Positions 55,591-64,000 of a stretch of DNA of 64,000 bases are shown piece by piece. A program made the translations under genes and the position numbers. The DNA is from Ceriagrion tenellum. Taxonomy: Eukaryota > Arthropoda > Insecta > Odonata > Coenagrionidae. The stretch covers positions 78,542,123-78,606,122 of the forward strand of contig OY720636.1 in assembly GCA_963169105.1 (NCBI GenBank), in the 5' to 3' direction. Within the stretch, counting starts at the first letter, position 1. Every line of letters begins with the position of its first letter. The notes beneath the pieces are model-generated. The model searched no databases, was not told where the DNA came from, and saw nothing but the letters and a program-made list of their open reading frames with translations.

Positions 55591-55928
55591 GTAATCTCCA
55601 TGAAGGTAGCAAAATAAGGAAGGTTGGAGTGTAAAAAGGAAAATAACCATATAGCCTTACTTAATTGATCGAGACTTGATCAGAACGGATGATCTTAAGC
55701 CCAGTATTAGGTGGAATACTAAGTAATAATGTACTTCTCCCGCACGTGAGGGTGAAGACAGCTGCCGGCTCTCTCCGCTCAAGATTGGCCCGATAATCCT
55801 TTCGATCCCTCCTTGCACCTTCCGTCGGGACAACAGCAAACTCCGCGGCTGACCATGGCATAAAAAGATGAAAAACGTCGGGTGCTCTCCCGCGAAAGCA
55901 TGCGGACGTCACACTGTTCATCAAATGA

Positions 55929-56171
55929 GGACCCCAGAAGTCAAGGGGTCTAAGTAACAAAACCATTGATTAGAGAAAACTTAAGTCAAAGTTGAAAATG
56001 TTTGGTACAACCCACTAAGTAGTTAAGACGCATGACCCTAGATAGCAGCACCTGTCAAGAAAAATCACTTTTATCCCTTTACCACCTAAAATATTTATAT
56101 TTTCACATCCCATTCCTGTACCTAACTTTTTTTTCAAAAATGCCGCAAAGACCCCTTGACTTCTGGGGTCC
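55929..56171. repeat. 23-bp perfect inverted repeat, 197 bp apart
   Basis: 55929-55951 and 56149-56171 are exact inverse complements (core GACCCCAGAAGTCAAGGGG). Each arm is itself nearly palindromic (GACCCC / GGGGTC). Non-coding interior; may be a small inverted-repeat transposon, but no target duplication is visible. Confidence 0.55.
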
Positions 56172-56264
56172 ACATATACAGTACAAAGGGCAGCTATCGG
56201 TATGCCAAAATGAAGCCTGCTTGAGGTGGTCGGAGTGATTATAGTTTTTGCACAGATCTACGTA

Positions 56265-56340
56265 AAATAATGCATGTTTGGTGATCTTCACCCCCCTGCC
56301 ACACACCCTCGTGGTGGCTCGCAGGGTATTACGTAGACGT
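56265..56340 (+). mobile_element. LINE family H, solo 3' tail
   Basis: Only the last about 76 bases of the family H 3' UTR (CATGTTTGGTGATCTTCACC to GTATTACGTAGACGTG), a very short 5'-truncated insertion. Confidence 0.75.
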
Positions 56341-56816
56341 GAAATTTTCATCTGTGTACTTATTAGTGATACGTATTAAAAAAGGCAGTGAAGCTTCTTG
56401 TTACTGATTTGGTTTCTTGTCAATTTAATGGTATTCGAAAACGTAACTTTGACTTTCGATGTAATTCGATGGCATGCGTACAGATTCTCTCATGAACACG
56501 AAAACATTCCATTCATATTATTTTGTAGTATACCTTTAATATAGTATGATATGATGTGATGTGATAATAATATAATGTAACGTAACGTAAAATAACATAA
56601 TATAATATAACACCAAATATCATATAAAGGCATTGTGCAGAATAAAAAAAAACATGCATTTGCGTGCGATTTTCGCTCAAATTTGGGAGTCCGCGGTATA
56701 AACCCAAGTCATGACAATGCTGTTGATTGAACTCAAAGAATTGGAAGTATTATTTATGAATCATTTAAATTACAATGTGTACGTTTATTTTCAGCATGAA
56801 AATAGGGATTCTTGAG
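56341..56816. other. Unassigned, AT-rich with simple repeats
   Basis: 56540-56620 is a low-complexity TATAATG/ACGTA stretch. Confidence 0.4.
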
Positions 56817-57380
56817 ACAGTTTGACCGAGATAGTCCTCTAGTCGTGAAGGAGACCGTATTCGAATAAGGTATACGTTTTAAATTCAACAGCTGTAGGGA
56901 GCATGAAAATAATATTATATTATTAATGATGCCATATCATACTTTTAGGTGACGGAAATTCTAAATAATTAAATTAAAATATCTCTATAAGTCCTTAACT
57001 TGACTCATAATTTTCGGGCGGTACGTTTAAGACTTCTTCACAGCGGAAGGTTTTCTTGTGATTCTGAAAAAAATGACTGAGGTGACAATATGATTTATTT
57101 TCAGAAATGGTTGAGACGTACTGGACTACTTACTTTTATCTTTTTTTACGACATCTAGGGGCTGTAAATCCCTCATTTATTTTTAAATAAGGTCTCTCTG
57201 GAGTGCATACATGTACCAATTCCCATGTAAAATGACTGTTATGTCTTTTGGCAATTATCTCGGAAAGATGTACAGTAAGGGGCTGATGTTTCATGCTCCT
57301 TAGGGAGGATGAGATATTTCTCATTTAAATAAGACTGAATTCATGTAGTCTAGGTGAAATTATATTTCGCTCCAACTTCC
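56817..57380 (+). mobile_element. MITE family A, copy 3
   Basis: Left end ACAGTTTGACCGAGATAG; right end ATTTCGCTCCAACTTCC, inverse-complementary with mismatches. Internal landmarks TTCAACAGCTGTAGGGAGCATG and GTCTCTCTGGAGTGCATAC match copies 1 and 2. Confidence 0.68.
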
Positions 57381-58795
57381 AACTCCAAGTGTGGCCCAAG
57401 GACTTTTCTCAACTTACTTTATAAGTTACGATGAATAAGATCATGATAAATCTTTTATTGGAAAACTAAGTAATTCGTCAAATTTAAAGCTATCCGGGAC
57501 TAGCCACGGAGTTCCAGTTTTACTCTAAGTAATTCGTCATTAAATTATGAAGGAATCCCACCATGTTACTGCCGATAACATCAATTCTATTTAAAAGTTT
57601 CTAAAATTTCCACTCAGCGACTCACGATTTGCGCTCAGACCACCGTAAGTTATTATATAGGCGGATCATTTTATACCAGTGCAGCCATGGTAACTGACAT
57701 GAAGGATATGCTTTCTTACCGTTCATGGCACTCCAAACCTAAGATGAAAATGATGATACAAAATACTGACATGGAAAGACTGACTGCTTGAAGCCATTAT
57801 ATTATTTTTTTAAAGCAAGTCAATGGACAGGGTTTCTCTTAGCCTCCAATTAAATTCCATTTGTATCAAAGTGGGGTGATTTTAGGTCTCTCAAATGGTA
57901 AACATCTAATCTGTTTACGTTTTTGCTAGTAATGGCAACCTGCCGTGTTTAAAAAAGTCATAGTGTGATGGTTTTCGGCGCACTTAAAACTTATCCAGGC
58001 CTCCTTTGTAATTTTCGTTTTTAACATTGAGGAAAGGATGTTTTTGTGTATTTCCAGGTAGTGCTTGAGGGGAAATACCAGCTTTGCTATTTCATCGAAA
58101 AAGCATAAAAAAAGAGGACATCGATTTTCGCCTATTTAGAGAGTATCGCATATTCAGTGGAGTTTACCTCAGAATCATGGAACGACGTAATTAACGCCCA
58201 CCATTGTATCTTTAGCTCCTTTCATTTCTTATAATTTTGGTTCCCATTATCCACGACCTCGCTAATTAGTGGCGTGTAATTGCAACCTGAGGCGGCTAAT
58301 GAATTCTATGAAAGTTCAGTCTTTCTTTAATGACCCACGCGTGTTTAAACTGCAATCTATTCATGCGGCCTTCCCCAATTTTTTTTTATATTAAAGAAAC
58401 AAAGACTGTAAATGTAATTTAGTCGCTAAAAAAAATGTCATTCTTCGCGTCCGCAAGCACCGTGGAATAAATTCGATTTTAATTTAAGCCTCTCCACTCT
58501 CGCCGTAAAGCTTCCATGTAATTTTCCTCCCCTGGGATTGGCAGGCCGTTGTTCATTTTACCCTCAATTAAATTTTCAAATGTTGCGTGCGCGAAGTTAA
58601 TTGGCCACCAGCGGTGGTCCTACAACATTAATACGATAGCATTTAATTATTGTATTGAAAAAAGCGTTGCTTTTGTTTATGAATCTTTTAAGTGATCTTT
58701 TTAAAATATTGAGTTAACCCATTACCTGCCGAAGTGGTAAATGCTTGGAAAACAATTGCTATTTGTTCCTATGATTCCACTTATTTCATTGGTCG
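57381..58795. other. 1.4 kb unassigned
   Basis: AT-rich; no domain, repeat partner or RNA gene recognised. Confidence 0.4.
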
Positions 58796-59260
58796 TTCAA
58801 TCCTAAGATTGGTTGACTGTAGCCCTATGAGGTAGACGAGGAGTATTGAGATGACGGATGTGCCCACGCTTTGACAAGAATTGGTCCGAATTGACCCTCC
58901 ATGGGTCCGGTGGTCCCTGATTCGATGACGTATTCCGGCAGACCGCACGGCGTCTACCCGTAAAAGGGAGTCGGGGGATACCCAATCCCAATTTTTTGGG
59001 CAACGGGCTCCTCCGATTCTCATTAAATTTGCGGTAATTTTTCGCAGAAGCGAGACTGACGGGGACTCGTTTTACGTTGTTGGGGTAACCCAACAGATAT
59101 GAGCACTACGGGGAGGCGGTGGCCCATTGACGTCCTTTTGACGTCAATCCGCCTCATGGTGTCGGCCTCGCAGGGGTTGTGGTTCGCTAACCTTCCCTTC
59201 CCATTTCCTTTCCCCACTACATCCCACTAGGGTATAAGCGAAGGCTTGTAGACCTGGTGG
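58796..59260 (-). mobile_element. Unclassified repeat-like block with LINE 3' end, minus strand
   Basis: The 3' edge (58796-58826) nearly matches the LINE end at 5982-6011. The remainder is GC-richer than its surroundings and has two overlapping minus frames, one reading RRIDVKRTSMGHRLPVVLI then VGLPQQRKTSPRQSRFCEKL, the other KKLGLGIPRLPFTGRRR. I do not recognise a domain. It may be a SINE that borrowed a LINE tail, or the far end of a LINE. Confidence 0.45.
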
Positions 59261-59952
59261 GGGGTTTTTAGACACACACACACACAATAGAATTTTAGAG
59301 AGAGGTGCTTTTGATGCAATGGTGAATATTTTATCTTCTTTTCCTTACATTCAGTTTTTAAACACTCTCCGTCTTTGCCACGCTCTGCCTTTAGACTGCC
59401 ATCACTTCGGGATCTCACGATAATAGACATTTATTTGAATTTTTTGAAGTTTTTGCGATCAGAATCCACGGTGGAAACTATTTTGGAGTTAAAGATAGCA
59501 TATCTTGTCGATGAACATGGTGTAACCCTAGAAGAATCAAAATATCTTCCTCATATCTATCATTGTTAGATGAAAGCCATTCCTCAATCAACGCATTATA
59601 CTCTATAAAAATAGGAAAAAACCAAAATGCAACCCCTACGCTCTACCTTTATATAGGCCACAACTCTTCTTTCCACAATGAGTTAAACGGTTTAATGGAG
59701 ACTTTTTCGATCGTTTTTAGAGATGTCCCATTTCACACTTCCCAAAATGGATTTGTGAAGCCTCAACGATGGCAATGCCAGAGGGGTGGTGTTTGAAACC
59801 GCTCGGAATGGTTCCGAGTACATAACCAAGGATTCACGTGATGAAACAACGAATGGTTTATAATTTTGGTTAGTGTTACCCACACAAAAGGATAGCTTAA
59901 GTGTCTGATATGCTGTGTTTTGCATCTCTTATCGCCATGAACAACTACCATG
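59261..59952. other. Unassigned
   Basis: A short (AC)n at 59272-59286; otherwise no supported feature. Confidence 0.4.
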
Positions 59953-60428
59953 GAAAAATGACATTTTAAATCTATCGGTACGACAATCTATCTCTCTAAT
60001 CTTGAAAAGATGATCAAACCTAGCATAATACGCAGGGGTTCTCAATATATATCAAACGTCATCTGTGAACAACTCTGTTTCGAATTTACTTAAAAGGTTT
60101 AACCTAAATTTTAACCTGCGTTCTGATAGTAATTCCCATCCTAGTTCTTCTATTAAGCTCGTAACACTTATACAGTTATCATAGCCGCCTTTAACAAAAC
60201 TAGCAGATCTCCTTTGCACGCGCTCTAATTCTTTTACCATACCTTCCTCGTACGGATCCCATATACTAGCGGCATATTCTAAATGAGGCCCGACAAGTGT
60301 GAAATAGCTTCTTTCTCGTACTCTCTCATCGCATTTGCCTAGAACCCTTTTTACGAATCCTAATCTACGGTTTGCTACACTAGTTATTTCCCTGATGTGT
60401 TTCCCCATGACATGTCTTCAGTGATGGT
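59953..60428 (-). pseudogene. Jockey-like LINE family H, internal fragment, copy 5
   Basis: The minus strand reads KHIREITSVANRRLGFVKRV, EEGMVKELERVQRRSASFVK and LGWELLSERRLKFRLNLLSK to FETELFTDDV; a stop follows where arginine is expected (near 60052), then YILRTPAYYARFDH. Cut at both ends: the 3' UTR and tail are absent, so this is not a simple 5'-truncated insertion. Confidence 0.82.
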
Positions 60429-60533
60429 CTATTCCCAAGGAGGAATAATCCCAAGAGTAAAATGCGCTGAAGAAGATTGAGTGAGATTTTTACGAGTGGT
60501 TTAAATACTTCGATATCCCGAATCCTTCGTGAT

Positions 60534-60603
60534 TGTACCACGTGACTCCTTAGTTACGTGTTCGGAATCATTCCGAGTTCGTAAATAAGGAGTAACGTGG
60601 TAC
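60534..60603. repeat. Imperfect hairpin about 70 bp
   Basis: GTACCACGTGACTCCTTAG and its inverse at 60583-60602 flank a centre CGGAATCATTCCG that is itself palindromic. Related half-sites (TTCCGAG..GATTCACGTGATGAAAC) occur at about 59812 and 61650. Confidence 0.45.
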
Positions 60604-61228
60604 GTTTGGGGGGTGGGTCTCCGACTTGAGGGCCTCCAGACAAAAAGTTTCCACTGCACCCCATTCAGCGTCGTTTACGCCCGCTAAAAAAGCGCTCATA
60701 ACTTTCCCCAGCGACAAAATTTCGAATTGAAAGCTCTCGTTTTTAATATGGTCGATGCGAATCGGCGTAATTTAACCGTTGCCTTTTTTTTATTCAGAAA
60801 TATGGCGAAGGCGATGAATTTCACGTGACCCAGTGTGCACGATGTGGCCGCTTCAGGAGATGTGGTGTGCGGGGGAGGGGAAACGGGGAGAATGAAGGGT
60901 GCGGGAGAGGGAAGAAAGATGAGAGGAGGCGGACGGCAGACGGTGATGGCCGACTCGTCAGTCAGTCGACATGAATAATTTATGCGCGCGCCGTGCGGCG
61001 TTGCTCTCTCCGGAAGCGGACGGCATTTTTGATCGCCCTCTTCGTCTTCTGCGTTCATTTTGGACGACCGAGGGGGGAGGGGGCGGGGAAGGAAAAGGAG
61101 TAGCATGAGGATTGCTTAAAGTAATGAATGTTTGTTCAACGAAACTGATATTTCAGCGTAACAAAAGTGTACCACTCCCTCTCTCATTATTGAACGGCAG
61201 CGAAGCTGTGGTATACCAGTACAAACAT
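60604..61228. other. Unassigned; GC-rich 60840-61100
   Basis: G-rich plus strand with overlapping minus frames but no domain. Possibly a CpG-rich regulatory stretch. Confidence 0.3.
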
Positions 61229-61712
61229 ACATCTACATATTACCCCGCCAGCCGCCGCATGGCCAATTGGCAGTGGGTGTTATGTCACCACCTATGTAAA
61301 GATGTAAGTTTTTTGGAGACGAAATGGTGACATGAATTATAGGAGTGTATTTAGTGGAGCTCAATTTTTATTGTGGTCGCTTATTGTTCGCGGAAAGAAC
61401 GAGTTTTTGTACCTCTCTGTTCGCCAGTGTATTTCTATTATTTTATCGCATTTGTCAGACCTAGAGATGTAGTGGGGAGTCATGATAATATGCACTATGT
61501 CTCTCTGAAAATATCAGTTCTGAATATCTCAAGCAAAGTAAGCCTAGCGTGTAACCTTCGAGTCTCTAGGGGCTCCCACCCTAATCCCTCTAAAAGTTGT
61601 GAGACGCTAAATGTACGCTCGTAGCAGTTTTTAACGAACCGCGAGTTACGTTCCGAGGATTCACGTGATGAAACTTACTTTGAATTTTATTAATTTTTTT
61701 GGTTAAATCTAT
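61229..61712 (-). pseudogene. Jockey-like LINE family B, C-terminus and 3' UTR, copy 3
   Basis: Best-preserved family B copy. The minus strand reads RTFSVSQLLEGLGWEPLETR, HARLTLLEIFRTDIFRET, and after one damaged segment WRTERYKNSFFPRTISDHNK, stop. The tail CTACATATTACCCCGCCAGCC and 3' UTR match 7115-7400 and 37224-37668. 5' truncated. Confidence 0.78.
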
Positions 61713-62753
61713 TTGACCAGGATGCGAAATGCTTGCGGCGTATTCATATATATTCGTATTCATATATTCAACATAAAAGAGTAGGCTAAATTTGGAACGG
61801 CACATCCGCAAAAATCCTTTATAATTCTATCAATTCAGGCAGTTTCCCATCATTTAAATAACCGACCTATCAAATCAAAAATATCAGCATATCAAATTAT
61901 AATATGTCAAAAAATTTAATTATCTCTTGGAAAATTTTCGTGCGTGAGTTTAGCTATATTCAGGCAGACATTCTCAAAATGATTGTCTACCCCTTGGAGT
62001 GGGGTAAAGGGGATGTAGCAATCAGCGGTTGCATAGTTAAATTAGGTTGAATTTTTACTTTACTATATTTGGAGTTTTTTTACGATTTACGCAGTGTGCT
62101 AAGAACTGAACCGAAATAAACGAGGCGTGTATGAATCAATACATGAATGTAAGCCAAGTGAAAGAAATAGGCAATAATAGGACAATGTAGATGGTATTAA
62201 TATGCCTGGGTGAGCTTTAGGGGCGTATCCTTAAGAGTTGAAACTTCTCAAATTGACGTACCTCGGCAGGTTAGGGCGTAATCGGTATTAATGTCTCCTC
62301 CACACTGACCACTTAAGTTAGCATTTAGTTGAACCCTTCACTTGAATGCACCGCATAGACTCCTTCTCATCACTTAAGTGATGGGTTCACTTAAGTGGGA
62401 CTGGGGACCTCTAACTAAGTGTACTTGAGTGACATCGATAGTGTTCCATCGAGGCAGTCGAGGCTCCGTCATCGATAGGTCGAGGAGTTTCGATAGTCGC
62501 CCGAATCAGGCTTGTGTTTGCATTATTTATATGAGGATTTTAGTGATTTTATACGTGTTATTCTTCTTATCAATTAGTTTATGCTGTTGTACATGTTTAG
62601 AAATCACTAACACATAACTTTAAAGGCGGATTTACGCAGGAAGTTGAATTCTATGGAAGTAGCGAGTGTGGCGAATTCTCGAATCGTGTCAATACTTATG
62701 CCCCGCTTACATTACTAGGGTTAGAATTTTAGTTAATATGGTGGCTCAACTAA
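61713..62753. other. Unassigned
   Basis: AT-rich; a short palindrome ATCACTTAAGTGAT at about 62370. No gene. Confidence 0.4.
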
Positions 62754-62756
62754 CAT

Positions 62757-63238
62757 CTACATCTACATAATACCCTGCGAGCCACCTCGAGGGTGTGTGG
62801 CAGGGAATGAAGATCACCAAACATACACTATTGCCATGCAAGTAGGATATTTAAGGGGGACATGCTAGAGAACAGGGTCACATGCAGCTAGATGGTTAGT
62901 ATCTACATAATAAGAAAGGGATGATTGGTTGTTATTACATGCATCATGCACTACAGACTACTCTAACTATATTTCACCTACCTATCCCTTTGCTACGCTG
63001 CCTATTGTTCTCTCTTATAGTACGAGGGAAAAATGACATTTGAAATCTATCGGTACGACAATCTATCTCTCTAATCTTGTTAATCTGATCAAACCTAGCA
63101 TAATACGCAGGGGTTCTCAATATATATCTAAAGTCATCTGTGAACAAATCGGTTTCGAATTTACTTAAAAGGTTTAACCTAAATTTTAACCTGCGTTCTG
63201 ATAGTAATTCCCATCCTAGCTCTTCTATTAAACTTGCA
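62757..63238 (-). pseudogene. Jockey-like LINE family H, C-terminus and 3' UTR, copy 6
   Basis: The tail CTACATCTACATAATACCC is at the left; the minus strand codes SLIEELGWELLSERRLKFRL, FETDLFTDDFRYILRTP and KIREIDCRTDRFQMSFF to SKGIGR. Open through the retained part, but 5' truncated within the C-terminal block at about 63238. Confidence 0.85.
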
Positions 63239-64000
63239 TTAAACGGCATTATTTAACCCTTGTTAACATATTGGTGGCCTCTAGTGGATATTCGAGAAGG
63301 TAATGTAGCCCACGGGCCATCAAACATCGCAAGTCGCTTTTCATTTGTTTCCTGGGCTGTGGGCTATATTCACGAAACTTTAATTTGCGGGAAAATAATT
63401 GAATATGCACATTTTTCGCACGGATACACTTATCATTTCATGTCTAAGCATTACTTTATGCATTGAAAGATTTCCAGAAAATTTAAGAAAACATTTCCTT
63501 AGTAGAACGACTTGTCACTATGCTATACTTTACCATTAAGATACCCTGAGAATATAACGTTATAATGTCTTTTGCACTCTTTTATGATGGATGAAAACAA
63601 TTCAAGATGTTATATGGACGTGCAAGAATTGTAAATAACTTCCATTTCGAGTCCTTGCCTCAATATATGCAGCAAAATAAACTACTTTTTATTCCAAGTT
63701 CTTCCCATGACCCGTCCTCGCTTGCGCTTTTAAGGTAAATTTTGGACTTAAAATACGGTTCATCATACACTCATGCATTCAAATACCCCAAGCAACTTAG
63801 CAATGGCACATGGATACGGAATATGACAAGATAAACTCTCGTAATATATTGTACGCTTCAAGTAAAAGTTACATGTGGACTGGATCACTTCTATTCTAAC
63901 TGAACCTGAGTTTACACGAGTTAAAAATCATGGTACCCAGCGCCAACCCTAGTAACTCCAGCGTGATTATAAAGCTGACTACTTTAGGCGCCAACCTGCG
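63239..64000. other. Unassigned to window end
   Basis: No repeat partner, domain or RNA gene recognised. Confidence 0.4.

Noticed and set aside
62365..62395. CACTTAAGTG palindromes as regulatory sites
   Set aside because: Short words that also occur at 3790; expected by chance at this scale.

Overview
The window looks like gene-poor nuclear DNA of an invertebrate, most likely an arthropod and probably an insect. The evidence is the density and kind of repeats: Penelope-like elements (PLEs) with GIY-YIG endonucleases, several jockey-like LINE families sharing a GTAGATGTAGAT tail, tRNA-derived SINEs, Helitron-type elements and many MITEs. The species cannot be named from this. I found no complete host gene, no rRNA, no CRISPR array and no bacterial-style operon. 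At best there is one plausible host exon (14422-14551) and one weak one (17409-17657).

Layout. 1-4555 is a head-to-tail cluster of Penelope-like elements: copy 1 (reverse transcriptase, then GIY-YIG endonuclease), a solo terminal-repeat piece, copy 2 (5' truncated), and the N-terminal part of a third copy bounded by identical 68-bp direct repeats. The junctions lie in (TA)n tracts. 5-17 kb holds MITEs, decayed LINE 3' ends, SINEs, a 205-215 bp tandem array split by a CCCAG-ended transposon, and a LINE split by a palindromic insertion. 18.6-21.5 kb is a pile-up of LINE tails with local duplication, a 76-bp perfect palindrome with 12-bp target duplications, and a SINE. 22.7-23.7 kb is an ATCGAT/GAATTC-rich satellite with a repeat inserted in it. 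24.9-29.1 kb is a nested set of MITEs and two inverted Helitron-type elements. 30.2-30.8 kb is a MITE with very long inverted repeats and a tRNA-like core. 34.7-38.1 kb has a MITE, LINE pieces, a second palindromic element with 13-bp target duplications, and an 89-bp minisatellite. 42.6-44.5 kb holds PLE tails, a second PLE endonuclease lineage and a LINE. 47.3-63.3 kb has dispersed jockey-like LINEs, the longest (51027-52690, minus) retaining the FADD reverse-transcriptase motif but carrying stops.

Most interesting signal. A hammerhead-ribozyme-like pattern (a CTGANGA box, a short hairpin, then GAAA) recurs behind the PLE endonuclease genes. It also sits inside three short non-coding palindromic insertions with, or apparently with, 12-13 bp target duplications (about 11538-11738, 20144-20404, 37021-37205). 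Together these suggest a family of small, ribozyme-bearing, snapback retroelements, possibly mobilised by PLEs. A second point is that two diverged PLE copies both switch frame by +1 at the same A-rich site between reverse transcriptase and endonuclease. All assignments come from reading the sequence; no search or folding program was run.
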